In this document: positions 36,705 to 45,752 of the stretch, piece after piece | Layout: each line of letters opens with the position of its first letter | Position numbering within the stretch: position 1 is the stretch's first letter | Assembly (NCBI GenBank): GCA_942491955.1 | Contig: CALOCV010000030.1 | Location: 1-64,000, forward strand | Source: CALOCV01 sp942491955 | Lineage (GTDB): Bacteria; Chlamydiota; Chlamydiia; Chlamydiales; CALOCV01 | DNA: 64,000 bases | Reading direction: 5' to 3' | Made by a program: the position numbers and the translations under genes | The notes under the pieces: model-generated | The model's database searches: none | What the model saw: only the letters and a program-made list of their open reading frames with translations | What the model was told of the DNA's origin: nothing

Positions 36705-36905
36705 CTAAACGGCAAGCCGAATGCTAATTCGGGCACGTTTACAGGTGCCCCGCCTTCAACAAGGTCAAACCTTGGAAGGTTAAAAAGTCCGAGTGCCTTG
36801 AACAGTTAACTCGAAAGGGAAGTTTTATGCAGATACGAAAATTAAAGCAACCAAAAAAGGAGCGAGGTTTCCTCCCACCCCTAAAGGGATGGGTTTCCAC
36901 CTCGT
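36705..36905 (+). other. TnpB-type element right-end / omega-RNA-like remnant
   Basis: The stretch CAACAAGGTCAAACCTTGGA, then AAAGTCCGAGTGCCTTGAAC and a TCCCACCCCTAAAGGGATGG hairpin resemble, from memory, the structured 3' ends of IS200/IS605-type tnpB elements that give omega RNA. No tnpB coding sequence is left next to it. The region has no gene of its own. Confidence 0.4.
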
Positions 36906-36917
36906 CAATTGGATGAA

Positions 36918-38738
36918 ATGAGAAGAAAAATCTATTTTTTTTTCTGTTTTTTTACTAATTTTTTCCCTTTATTAAGCCATGTCTCTCTTGTTGAAGAGAG
37001 GCAAAATGAAGAATTTTCCTATCTTTCTCATTTGGAAAGCTTTTTTCGTTGTTTATTAGAGGAAACAGAAGCGGGTTATGTCTTATTTGGAAACAAACCC
37101 ATCTGCATCGATGGCATAGAAAATATCTCATTCCTTTTGCCAGGCACAGAAGTGCACAAAAATACAGTGCTTTTTCGCGAAGGTTTGCGACTATTAACGC
37201 AGCTTCCACAGAATGATCATTCTCCTATTCTTTTTCACCGTTATAGTAAACCAGATCCAGACTCTCTCATTTGGAGGAATTTTCTCATTGTCAACCAAAA
37301 AACCACAGAAGACGTGATAAAGAAAAATATCTTCTTGTTCCAACAAATTTTGGGGCCTTATGTAGATGAAAAAATAATTATGGAGAACTTGCTTAATGAA
37401 AACATCCCTTTCTCCGAGACTTTACGAGATAACAATGCTCTCACTGGCATTCTCTTGGGATATGGCACAGAAAATGCTCTTTGCGGTTCTCGACTTGAGC
37501 AGTTAACGCTACAACAAAATAATCTCCCTTTTGTGCAAAAAGATATAGCAACAAACTTGCAAGAAGGATTCTTCTACTACTTGCTTCAAATGAGTAAGGC
37601 AAATCATTTGGTTTCCCTGACACCCAGCTTAGGATTTACCTCTTTAGAAGAAGAAATGCTTTCTTTACAACAGCAACAATGCTCTTTTCCAGAAACGCTG
37701 CTTACAGAGAAACCTTATTTCATTTGTTCCGTTTTTTCACAGGATAAAGAACATAGCCAGCGGTTAGAAAAATGGGTGGAAACACAGGAGAAAATTAGAA
37801 GTTTCTTGCAAAAAGAAGATTTTTTTCTTACGTGTATTGAAAATATATTTCATCTGGATAGGAATGAGATCATCCATTTTCCATTCCAAGGACCAAAAAC
37901 ATGTCGATCTTTGAGTCATCTGATGGCCTTAGAAATATATGAATGTCTCAGTAATCACGTGAATGATCTACTACTTGATGACGATCCACGAACTCTCTTA
38001 ACAGAATGTATTCGTGGTATACAAAACGCGGATGGGAAAAGGGAAGCTATTTCTTCAAATTGGAGAGAAATTGGAAAAAAAGCTTTTCTTCAGCTCTACA
38101 AAAAAAATCTAAAAACAGCTAATGAACTATTTCGTAATCTGGAGAAAGAATCTTCTTTTACCAGTCGTAATTCTAAAAAAATTTTCTACAAAACAATACA
38201 AAAGGGGGATGGCAAACCTCTTGTTGGCAAGGAGAGTTTAGTTACGATGAGGTATGCATTCTATAAAGCAGACGGATCTCTTTTTTCTTTTACGGATAAT
38301 CCACGAACATTGACTCTTCAGAACACTCTCCCAGGACTGGCAGAAGGCATGGAAGGGATGGAAATTGGTGAAAAAAGAGTGATTTATCTTCATCCTGATC
38401 TCATCACTGGAGCCTTAGCTGATCCAGGCATTTGTCTCAAAGCAATGATAGAAGTAGAAGACGTCTGCTCTTCCCCCTCTTCTTTACATCATGCTTTTTC
38501 TCCTGTCTCCATTGAAATCTCTGGGAAAAATCTTTCTCAAACAGGTAAAGAAGTGGCTTTTTTGATTGGACAATCTTTTTGGGAACATTATATAAAAGAA
38601 ACGAGTATTTCTGCTGCAAAAATCATTGATTTCCTTCAACAAATACAAAACAATTTTGACGAAATCCCTCTCCTCACAGAAGACGAACGAGATGCTCTGA
38701 ATTTGATCCATTTTTCCCTCTATTTTAAGGACAAATAA
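36918..38738 (+). CDS. Exported protein with C-terminal FKBP-type prolyl isomerase domain
   Basis: From ATG 36918 a signal-like segment follows (MRRKIYFFFCFFTNFFPLL), so the protein is probably exported. About 606 residues. The N-terminal region contains AGYVLFGNKPICIDGI, a motif I recall from other chlamydial hypothetical proteins. The FKBP domain lies at about 420-520: IFYKTIQKGDGKPL, LVTMRYAFYKADGSLF, LPGLAEGMEGMEIGEKRVIY. The family's catalytic pocket is only partly kept, since the usual Y/F-D pair and terminal F-D-V-E are degenerate. About 85 residues follow the FKBP part, which is unusual. Mip-like chlamydial FKBPs are much shorter. A role in envelope protein folding or as a secreted factor is possible. 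Confidence 0.65.
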   Translation: MRRKIYFFFCFFTNFFPLLSHVSLVEERQNEEFSYLSHLESFFRCLLEETEAGYVLFGNKPICIDGIENISFLLPGTEVHKNTVLFREGLRLLTQLPQNDHSPILFHRYSKPDPDSLIWRNFLIVNQKTTEDVIKKNIFLFQQILGPYVDEKIIMENLLNENIPFSETLRDNNALTGILLGYGTENALCGSRLEQLTLQQNNLPFVQKDIATNLQEGFFYYLLQMSKANHLVSLTPSLGFTSLEEEMLSLQQQQCSFPETLLTEKPYFICSVFSQDKEHSQRLEKWVETQEKIRSFLQKEDFFLTCIENIFHLDRNEIIHFPFQGPKTCRSLSHLMALEIYECLSNHVNDLLLDDDPRTLLTECIRGIQNADGKREAISSNWREIGKKAFLQLYKKNLKTANELFRNLEKESSFTSRNSKKIFYKTIQKGDGKPLVGKESLVTMRYAFYKADGSLFSFTDNPRTLTLQNTLPGLAEGMEGMEIGEKRVIYLHPDLITGALADPGICLKAMIEVEDVCSSPSSLHHAFSPVSIEISGKNLSQTGKEVAFLIGQSFWEHYIKETSISAAKIIDFLQQIQNNFDEIPLLTEDERDALNLIHFSLYFKDK

Positions 38739-38784
38739 ACTGTCTGGGACTTTTGCAAAAAGGGTTGTGCCTTTGGGACAAATA

Positions 38785-38859
38785 GATGACGTTTTGGAGG
38801 AGAGACTGGACTCCCTCCAAAACTAAAACGTCATCAACATGCGCAAAATCAAGCGCATG
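38785..38859. repeat. Two adjacent hairpins after the FKBP gene
   Basis: The first stem pairs GATGACGTTTTGGAGG with CCTCCAAAAC(TAAAAC)GTCATC (38785-38835), with a six-base bulge. The second pairs CATGCGC with GCGCATG (38838-38859). They may act as a terminator or be a decayed mobile palindrome. Just upstream, CTTTTGCAAA with GGGACAAATAG resembles the repeat near 45665-45710. Confidence 0.55.
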
Positions 38860-39007
38860 CTTGATGACTGGGCGTTAATTCGATAAACAGAATAAGAAAT
38901 TTGATGATGGTGGAGGTTTAAGAAGGAAGAAACAAAGAGGATCCTTGCCTTGTCAAAAAAAAAAAATTATAAATTCATTTTTTTTTAATGACTTAGGCAA
39001 TACAATC

Positions 39008-39016
39008 TGTTAAAAT
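39008..39016 (+). promoter_or_regulatory. Extended -10 promoter
   Basis: TGTTAAAAT lies 20 bases before ATG 39037, giving a very short leader. The extended TG form matches other promoters in the window. Confidence 0.45.
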
Positions 39017-39036
39017 GCTCCTTTCTTGGAGTGTCT

Positions 39037-41112
39037 ATGACGATTCACACTTTTTCTACATCTCAGATCGATCTGGAAAAATTTCAAGGATGGGGCGAAC
39101 CCCTCTACTTGAAAGGAAAGCCAAACAAGCCGTTAACCGTTCCATCGGGTAAGGAATGGTACATTTCCCTCGATCTCAAGAATCAGAAAATTTCTATCCG
39201 CACCTTCGCCGTTTGGCAACAATTCATTCGCCGATTAGGTCTGTGGTTCTGGAGTTATAGAACGAGTGCATTGCAACGCTCCTTTCGCGAACTCGGGCTG
39301 ATCGATCGCAATGAATCTATCAATAGAAAAAGTAGTACTTTTCGCCAAGAGATCAATCGCATTTGGAAAGAACAACAGCAATCCTCTTTTAAAGATCCTC
39401 TCTTTCGCACTCTCAAAAATAAGGAGACCCTAGCCTTTGTGTTTCTCAGCACTTTAGGTGGAGATCTTGCCGCTAAAAATTCTCAGGAAACAACCCTTTT
39501 CGATCTCGCCATCGAGCAGAGTGAATCATGCCTTTCCATAAAAAGGGATATTTTCCCCCTTTTTAAGACCCATTTCTCTAAAACACACTTCTTTGAGTGT
39601 CCACCACTACTCTCTTTACAAACGAATGTTCTAAAGAATTTTTCTGCAATCCTTACACATCAACCCAATCTCTTGAAGGAGAGAATTTCCAGCCTTTCCA
39701 GGTATGATCTCCATGAATTATTTGTCTTTTTTTCTAAAAATGGAGATCCTGAATGTGAAACATGCTGTGAAATGATGCAAACCATTGGGACACAATATAC
39801 TCCAAACGACCTTATCCATGAAGAAGAGAAACTATTTTTCCAATCTTATCAAGGAACCGAAAATTTCACACTGGTAAAATTTTTTCTTAAGGGTTTCTCT
39901 CTGGATGTCGTTGTTAAACTAGCTCTATCCAATGAAAATTTGCCCCCATCACTCCTTTCTCTTTTTTCCGAATATCTGCAGCAGATTCCGAATAAAGAAG
40001 AGGTGGTAAAAAAACTTTCTTCTAGCGAACGTAGAAAATTTTTGTCTTTTCTATTAAAAGAAGAACAATCACTTTTCCAAGACTGGAAAGAGACGGAGAA
40101 GCTTGCATTCGTAAAATATTTTTTTGTTGATTTCTCTCTTAATGTAGTCATTCAACTAGTCTTATCCAATGAACATTTGTCTCCATCACTCCTTTCTTTT
40201 TTTCTTGAATATCTACAACAAGTTTCTGACAAAAAAGAAGAGATAAAAAAGCTCTCTTGCCACGATTCCAGAAAATTTTTATCGGTACTCCTCCAAAAAG
40301 GTGATCCTAATGACAAGAATTGCATCGACATGGTAGGAGCTCTTGGTCCTCAGTGTAGTATTTACAGCACTTATGACACAGAATTTCAGGACCTCTTACT
40401 TAAGCATTGTGTGACAAACAACTCTTCTTCTTTTACTCATGCGCTTTTTACAAACCTTCCCTTAAAAACTTGGATCGAGATTCTCCGACATTCTTCTTCT
40501 TCTTCTCTGTACGCCTCAGCTGTCTCTGGAATTTCCCATTTTTTGGATTCTCTAAATCAAAATCCTTCAAAGGAAGATTTTCTTAAGCAATGGCTCATCA
40601 GTGGATATAGCGAATTCTTCCTTGATACGAAAATTTTTCCAATATTTTTCCGATTGCTGAATGACCTAAAACTCTCATTTCCTTTTGACTGGAAAGAATG
40701 CTCAGCGAAGGAATACGAAGAATGGATTAATACACAGAACGTGGAAAAACTGGCTTCTCTTCCATTTTTCCAACTCATTGTTTTTATTACCCACTACTAT
40801 TGCCAAAGTACACCTTCACCTCTTCCCAAAGAAGAAGAGGATTTTATCATGAATTTTTTTACTGGAAATTTAGACCCAAAAAAAATCCCAAAAACGTATG
40901 AGAATCGGGACAAGGTTAAAAATTGTATTAGAACGTTATTTGATTATGGAGAACAGGGTTGTTGGGTGCTTCCGGAAAGTTATCTTTGGGGCAATGGTTT
41001 AAAAATGATTCAGAAGAAATTCCCCTGTACATTTAAAAGCATTTATGACAAAAAAGAACTATCGAATAAATCCCTTTGGGACAACTTTATCCAAAAAACT
41101 TTCCAAGCTTAA
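39037..41112 (+). CDS. Repeat-containing hypothetical protein, effector candidate
   Basis: A 691-residue soluble protein; ATG 39037 is preferred over the in-frame GTG at 39031 because CTTGGAG lies at a suitable distance. Residues 1-100 contain a basic aromatic segment (FIRRLGLWFWSYRTSALQRS) similar in style to the N-termini of the ankyrin proteins at 51416-54139. Two tandem repeats of about 85 residues are visible at roughly 270-430 (FSLDVVVKLALSNENLPPSL and FSLNVVIQLVLSNEHLSPSL, each followed by xxFLxxLLxxxx). A weaker third unit precedes them. No enzyme motif is seen. Function unknown. Confidence 0.7.
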   Translation: MTIHTFSTSQIDLEKFQGWGEPLYLKGKPNKPLTVPSGKEWYISLDLKNQKISIRTFAVWQQFIRRLGLWFWSYRTSALQRSFRELGLIDRNESINRKSSTFRQEINRIWKEQQQSSFKDPLFRTLKNKETLAFVFLSTLGGDLAAKNSQETTLFDLAIEQSESCLSIKRDIFPLFKTHFSKTHFFECPPLLSLQTNVLKNFSAILTHQPNLLKERISSLSRYDLHELFVFFSKNGDPECETCCEMMQTIGTQYTPNDLIHEEEKLFFQSYQGTENFTLVKFFLKGFSLDVVVKLALSNENLPPSLLSLFSEYLQQIPNKEEVVKKLSSSERRKFLSFLLKEEQSLFQDWKETEKLAFVKYFFVDFSLNVVIQLVLSNEHLSPSLLSFFLEYLQQVSDKKEEIKKLSCHDSRKFLSVLLQKGDPNDKNCIDMVGALGPQCSIYSTYDTEFQDLLLKHCVTNNSSSFTHALFTNLPLKTWIEILRHSSSSSLYASAVSGISHFLDSLNQNPSKEDFLKQWLISGYSEFFLDTKIFPIFFRLLNDLKLSFPFDWKECSAKEYEEWINTQNVEKLASLPFFQLIVFITHYYCQSTPSPLPKEEEDFIMNFFTGNLDPKKIPKTYENRDKVKNCIRTLFDYGEQGCWVLPESYLWGNGLKMIQKKFPCTFKSIYDKKELSNKSLWDNFIQKTFQA

Positions 41113-41148
41113 ACTCAAAAAATGCAACACGTTATACCATTTATCAGA

Positions 41149-41195
41149 AATAACCGATTGAATTTATGATGCAAATACAAAACGAATCCGCTACA
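41149..41195 (+). repeat. Degenerate copy of the 3' end of the CopD-like gene
   Basis: TTGAATTTATGATGCAAATACAAAACGAATC closely follows the pattern of 26353-26390 inside the CopD-like gene (the IEFMMQMQNEL helix) with a few changes. It is non-coding here. Confidence 0.45.
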
Positions 41196-41216
41196 TAGTG
41201 AATTAGCCATAATTAA

Positions 41217-41376
41217 TTCGTGAATCCTCCCTCGTTTAAAAACGAGAGCTTCTAGGGATTGGATACCCACGCCATACATTCCTAGGGCGATAGCGCCATG
41301 GTACTGTGGCGTAGGAGTTAATGGCAAGCGGCTTATATCCCAGCCTTGAAAGACTGGGTTTTACGCCGCAAGGGAT
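41217..41376 (+). other. Second TnpB-type end / structured RNA-like remnant
   Basis: TCCCTCGTTTAAAAACGAGA hairpin, then CATTCCTAGGGCGATAGCGCC, a GGTACTGTGGCGTAGGAG segment and a CCCAGCCTTGAAAGACTGGG stem. The succession resembles the structured right end of tnpB elements. It reaches to within six bases of the T3SS chaperone ATG and supplies its AAGGG Shine-Dalgarno. Confidence 0.4.
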
Positions 41377-41381
41377 AAAAT

Positions 41382-41789
41382 ATGACCGATTCTCTCTCTT
41401 TCCAAATCCAGCGCTTGCAAGAAGAGCTCGACCTCCCTCCCTTAGAAAAAACGGAAGAAGGAGGTTACCTATGGCCTTTAGGGCCAGATTCTTCCATTCT
41501 TATTACAGAAAATGAAGAAGAATACCTGTTTTTCTCCTCTTTCGCTCCCCTTCCTAAAGAAGGAAATGAAATTTTCTTCACAAAAATGCTAAGGGCCAAT
41601 CTGTTTGGTCAAGGTACTTCTAGTGGCACCCTCGGTCTCAATGCTGAGGGGAATCGCCTTCTTCTCCAAAAAGAAGCGTCGAAAGATATTGATTATGAGT
41701 CTTTTGTAGAAATTCTCTCCGAATTCATCACCACAATCGAAGTGTGGCAAGATGAAAGCCTACAACCCTCACAAGAACTGGAATCCTAG
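41382..41789 (+). CDS. T3SS CesT/SycE-type chaperone upstream of sctD
   Basis: A 135-residue acidic protein (ATG 41382). It has the class I chaperone layout: an N-terminal helix SLSFQIQRLQEELDLPPLE, beta strands (YLWPLGPDSSILI, YLFFSSFAPLP), helix FFTKMLRANLFGQGT followed by STLGLNAEGNRLLL, and a C-terminal helix YESFVEILSEFITTIEVW. Such dimers bind effectors for secretion. In Chlamydia a chaperone-like gene (CT663) sits in front of cdsD (CT664), and the same arrangement is seen here. Confidence 0.8.
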   Translation: MTDSLSFQIQRLQEELDLPPLEKTEEGGYLWPLGPDSSILITENEEEYLFFSSFAPLPKEGNEIFFTKMLRANLFGQGTSSGTLGLNAEGNRLLLQKEASKDIDYESFVEILSEFITTIEVWQDESLQPSQELES

Positions 41790-41808
41790 AAAGATCCTAC
41801 TGAGGAAT

Positions 41809-41830
41809 GTATACCCAAACAACTTCAAGG
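41809..41830. repeat. Short intergenic repeat, copy 1
   Basis: GTATACCCAAACAACTTCAA at 41809 matches GTATACCCACACAACTTCAA at 45753 with one change. Both lie between genes. Confidence 0.6.
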
Positions 41831-41979
41831 TTATTTCTGATAAATATCATCAAATTCAATGATTTAACTACTCCATACCATTTATTATTTAAATATTTTA
41901 ATATGCGAAAAAAGAGCCTGATTCCTGCTACACGAATTTTGCGCACTCTGCGATAAGGCTCCTATTTTAAAGGACATGC

Positions 41980-43746
41980 ATGTCGGCCCGATTGATCGCA
42001 GAACAAGGCACATTGGCAGGACTCTCCCTCCACCTCGATAAAGGGAATGAGTGGATCATTGGCCGCGATCCTGAAACCGCCTCTCTTGTGATCGAAGATC
42101 CTATGGTCTCGCGCCGTCAAGCACGCTGCTTTACCAAAGATGATGCCATTTTTATTGAAAATTTGAGTGAGACAAATCCCACTCTGGTCAATGAAGAACC
42201 CATCAAAGAACCCCACCAACTTCGTGCAGGAGATGCCGTTCTCTTTGGTCATCAAGCGTTCCTTTTCTACCCTGAAACTACCGCTCATCTCCTCGATGAA
42301 CCATCAGAAGAAAAACCCCCTTTCGAAGAAACAGCCCACGACACGATTTTTGAAGACGAAAAACTCGTCTCAGAAGATCTCCCATTTCAAAGTATTCAAT
42401 TGATCGAAACAGGACGGTGGCTATTGAAAGTCATCGGAGGACCCAATAGCGGTGCGGAATTCTCGATGCAACCAGAAAATGAATATGTCATTGGAATGGA
42501 TCCAGAAGTCTGCGATATCGTCTTCCAAGATACCAGTGTTTCTCGCCAACATGCAAAAATTTTCATTGAAAAAGACCATTTGTGCTGGATCGAAGATTTG
42601 GGAAGCCGTAATGGCACTCTCATAGAAGGAAGAAAGATCACAAAAAAAGAACCCCTTCCCACTAATGCCATCCTAGCATTGGGAACCACTCTTTTTGTCG
42701 TATATGATCGTGAGGCAGAAATGCAAACCATCATCTCTCCCCTTCTTCCCTCTATAGTCAAAGTCCTGCAAGCTGAGAAAAAAGAAAAAGAAGGGAAGGG
42801 AAAAGAAAAACAACAAGAGGAGGAAACCAAACCAAAACAAACCCATATCGGCACGTTCCTTCTCATTGGAGGTCTGACTACCCTTTTTGTCATCACAAGT
42901 ATCGGTGTCGTCAACCTTTTCCGCACAGCCGAAACAGTAGAGACTAAAGAAGCCGTCAATCCGAATGAACAAATTCGAGAAGCACTAAAAGAATTTCCCA
43001 AAGTCTCCTTCAATTATAGCGATGCCACGGGCTCTGTTCTCTTAGTTGGCCACGTTCTTACAGATAACGATCGCAATCAACTCCTCTATAATTTACAAGA
43101 ACTCCCATTCGTTCGAAGAATCGATGATAAAGCTCTTGTCATTGATGAATTCGTGTGGAGAGAAATCAACCAACTTCTTGCCAACAATGAGAAATGGAAA
43201 GGAATTGCCATCCATACTCCCGCCCCCGGAAAATTTGTGATGACCGGTTATCTCAAAACAAGAAAAGATGCAGAATCCCTCTATAATTATTTGAGTATTA
43301 ATTTTCCCTATCTAGAACTTCTTGATCGCAAAATCATTATCGAACAAGTCATTGTGGAAGGAATCCATCTGCAGCTGCAAAAAGCGGGTATCACCGATGT
43401 CAAAGTGGACATGAACAACGGTGATGTCACCTTCACAGGAACCATCCCTTCCGATCAAGTACCTCTCTTCAATACAGTCGTTGACTCAACAAACAAAAAG
43501 GATGGGGTACGAACGGTACGCTCTTATGTTACAGAAGCACGTCCTCGCAAAGGAATTGCGAATATCAGCGACGAGTATGAGGTGGGCGGACAGACAAAAC
43601 TATCAGGGGGACGTATCTCTATCGTCGTTAATGGAAAATTCATTTCTGTAGGCGATGTGCTTGATGGACGACAGGTTGTGCAGATCACTCAGAATCGCAT
43701 TATCCTCGAAGATAGTGCAGGACAACTCTACCAAATTGACTATTAG
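41980..43746 (+). CDS. sctD: T3SS inner-membrane ring protein SctD (CdsD) with two FHA domains
   Basis: A 588-residue basal-body ring protein. The first FHA domain lies at about residues 18-95 (WIIGRDPETASLVIEDPMVSR, ETNPTLVNE). The second lies at about 155-235 (VIGMDPEVCDIVFQDTSVSR, IEDLGSRNGTLIEG) and keeps the phosphothreonine-binding pattern better. A Lys/Glu-rich linker leads to one membrane helix at about 288-312 (GTFLLIGGLTTLFVITSIGV). The periplasmic part has BON-like/YscD ring modules (FVMTGYLKTRKDAESLYNYL, VTFTGTIPSDQV) and ends IILEDSAGQLYQIDY. C. trachomatis CdsD is longer (about 829 residues). The FHA domains may link secretion to Ser/Thr kinase signalling. Confidence 0.9.
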   Translation: MSARLIAEQGTLAGLSLHLDKGNEWIIGRDPETASLVIEDPMVSRRQARCFTKDDAIFIENLSETNPTLVNEEPIKEPHQLRAGDAVLFGHQAFLFYPETTAHLLDEPSEEKPPFEETAHDTIFEDEKLVSEDLPFQSIQLIETGRWLLKVIGGPNSGAEFSMQPENEYVIGMDPEVCDIVFQDTSVSRQHAKIFIEKDHLCWIEDLGSRNGTLIEGRKITKKEPLPTNAILALGTTLFVVYDREAEMQTIISPLLPSIVKVLQAEKKEKEGKGKEKQQEEETKPKQTHIGTFLLIGGLTTLFVITSIGVVNLFRTAETVETKEAVNPNEQIREALKEFPKVSFNYSDATGSVLLVGHVLTDNDRNQLLYNLQELPFVRRIDDKALVIDEFVWREINQLLANNEKWKGIAIHTPAPGKFVMTGYLKTRKDAESLYNYLSINFPYLELLDRKIIIEQVIVEGIHLQLQKAGITDVKVDMNNGDVTFTGTIPSDQVPLFNTVVDSTNKKDGVRTVRSYVTEARPRKGIANISDEYEVGGQTKLSGGRISIVVNGKFISVGDVLDGRQVVQITQNRIILEDSAGQLYQIDY

Positions 43747-43751
43747 GGAGT

Positions 43752-43795
43752 GTAGGTCGTGTCTAAAATGGCATTAGGTGAATGACACGCCCTAT
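43752..43795. repeat. Remnant of the MITE-like end sequence
   Basis: GAATGACACGCCCTAT (43780-43795) matches the end of the palindromic unit at 32805-32823, and a partial inverted partner AGGGAGTGTAGGTCGTGTC lies before it. It fills the gap between sctD and the convergent gene. Confidence 0.5.
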
Positions 43796-45634
43796 CTAAT
43801 CGAGCGCTTTTTGCGCCGCTTCTAAATATTGATCAATGAAGAAAAAAGCCGTCCGAACGGGCTGTCCATCGAGAAGCTTATTTTGCGTTTTTCGCAAAAA
43901 CTTCCCAAAATGAACGCGATAACAGAGCAATTGATGGCGAACCAATTCTTTTTGATGAAGATCCTTCTTGGGACATTGTTGGGCTTTTTGAAGAAAATAT
44001 TGCAATTCCTGCCGAATTGCTTGCACAATCCCCTCTAACTCCTCACCAAGAAAAAGACTCTCCCCCTTTCGGAATATCTCTTCCATCTTTTCAATCTGTT
44101 CAACGATTTTATTTTCTTGTTCGCGATCCTCTTCTGCACGATTAAGAGAAAGAATCCCCTCATGGACTCCATAAATTTGAGAAAAAAGAGTCTGCTCCTG
44201 CAAAACATGATATTTCCAGTCGGCACGAAGAGCCCTACCAAGAACATCTTCAACATACTTGACAACTTTCCAATCCGTACTATCGATTTCGTGACATTCA
44301 GCAAGATAAAGAAGAAGAGTCTCACTCCTTCGTTGCATCATCTCTTCCGTATTCAATGGCTGCGCCATCTCATGCAGCGTGTATTCGATATTTTGGTAGA
44401 GTTCGCTTGAACTCAATGCAGCAAATGAAGGAGAGGGCTGGGAAAGAGCTTTGATGAAATCATCGAGCCTCTCCCGCAACTCTTTCGTCCCATAAGCAAG
44501 ATTGAGAAAACGACGCGTCAAAGAAGGCTCTGGACCCACGATCCATTCAGTAAAACCCCAACGAGAACGTACGTATGGATCAGGATCGGTTCGCAAGAGA
44601 AAATCGCGATATTTCGCCACTGTATTCATCAGAGTGCGCACCTCTTTCCGATAAACAATTAATTGCTCTTGCATCTTTTTTCTCTCTTTCTCTTTTTGAG
44701 AAGAGCTTAATTTCTTTAATGCACGACTGCAGGCAAAAATGGATCGACGAAGCGCTTGATCATACCTCTGAAAAAGATGGTAGAGAGGATCGGGGCGTAT
44801 CATTCTTTTAACGGCTTGAATGGCGTATTTTTGCGGAAAAGCTTTCGCTTTTTCATTCCTTTCCCAGAGATAGAGAGTCTTGCAAAACCGTGTCAATAAC
44901 TCCGCGTCCATCTCCTTTCCTTCGTTCAAAACATGAAAATGGGAAAATTTTTTTCCAAATACATCAGTTTCCCCTTGGATCGTTTTGAATCCTTCAAAAT
45001 GCTCGACAAAATCGGCATAGCTTTTTTTGCAAAATTTCTCGCTTTTTGAAAGATTGATTAAAAGAGCGGGATCAAGAACAGGCTGCCACCAAATGAGCCA
45101 TTTTTTCCAAAAATATTCTTTTCCTATCCGCTGCTCCGAAATGGAGCGATATTCTTTGAGATGATTTTCTAAACGACGAACGGCCCACGTGATGTCATCG
45201 ATCCTACGGATTAAAATTTCCTTGATCGATGTGGCTCCCTCAAAAAGGGATGCATTCCACTTCTCCACACCAATCAGACTCACATGATGGAAGAGCTCTA
45301 TAACCGCTCCTTCAAGAACTTCAATGTATTCCCAAACGGACTGATTCAATTTGCGGATCTCAAGACGCCACTCGTCAATGGATAGGGGTTCGAAGGAAGA
45401 GTGGTTAACGAGCAAACGAATGGCCTTTGCCACCCTTTCGATGGCTGTGGAGAGCTTGATTTCCTCTTCAAAAGAGCTCCCTTGGTCTTTCTGTTCATCC
45501 TTGCGGATCTTGTAGATGATTTCGGTAATATCTTGTGCTAATGCCGTCTCTTTTTCTGCTAAATAGGCTTCGAGTTGCTCAACAAGAGTTGGATCCCATT
45601 CTGTAAAACTATGTATGTCAATAGGTTGCCACAT
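43796..45634 (-). CDS. Long helical hypothetical protein
   Basis: A 612-residue protein from ATG 45634. It is largely helical and charged, with coiled-coil-like parts (ALKKLSSSQKEKERKKMQEQ; EQENKIVEQIEKMEEIFRKG) and several Trp-rich loops (YFWKKWLIWWQPVLDP). No membrane helix, signal or catalytic motif was recognised. It lies convergent to sctD with a 50-base palindromic gap. It is probably a conserved chlamydial protein of unknown role; this is a guess from style and context. Confidence 0.7.
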   Translation of the reverse strand: MWQPIDIHSFTEWDPTLVEQLEAYLAEKETALAQDITEIIYKIRKDEQKDQGSSFEEEIKLSTAIERVAKAIRLLVNHSSFEPLSIDEWRLEIRKLNQSVWEYIEVLEGAVIELFHHVSLIGVEKWNASLFEGATSIKEILIRRIDDITWAVRRLENHLKEYRSISEQRIGKEYFWKKWLIWWQPVLDPALLINLSKSEKFCKKSYADFVEHFEGFKTIQGETDVFGKKFSHFHVLNEGKEMDAELLTRFCKTLYLWERNEKAKAFPQKYAIQAVKRMIRPDPLYHLFQRYDQALRRSIFACSRALKKLSSSQKEKERKKMQEQLIVYRKEVRTLMNTVAKYRDFLLRTDPDPYVRSRWGFTEWIVGPEPSLTRRFLNLAYGTKELRERLDDFIKALSQPSPSFAALSSSELYQNIEYTLHEMAQPLNTEEMMQRRSETLLLYLAECHEIDSTDWKVVKYVEDVLGRALRADWKYHVLQEQTLFSQIYGVHEGILSLNRAEEDREQENKIVEQIEKMEEIFRKGESLFLGEELEGIVQAIRQELQYFLQKAQQCPKKDLHQKELVRHQLLCYRVHFGKFLRKTQNKLLDGQPVRTAFFFIDQYLEAAQKALD

Positions 45635-45659
45635 ATATTCGCTCTGGAATTTTTTTTAT

Positions 45660-45683
45660 CAGGGGCTTTTGCAAAGGCCCCTG
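45660..45683. repeat. Hairpin CAGGGGC/GCCCCTG
   Basis: A perfect 7-bp stem with a TTTTGCAAAG loop lies 26 bases upstream of the minus-strand start. It is followed by TATTTCGGAACAAATAG, which resembles 38770-38784. Probably a small repeat rather than a terminator. Confidence 0.5.
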
Positions 45684-45752
45684 TCTATTTCGGAACAAAT
45701 AGAGGGTAACAAAGTTCGCATTTCCTTTCGATCGGGAAAGAGCTATTTGTAT

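Noticed and set aside
36705..36905. tRNA or tmRNA gene
   Set aside because: No cloverleaf with a TTCGA-type T-loop and matching acceptor stem could be built; the hairpin pattern fits a mobile-element end better.
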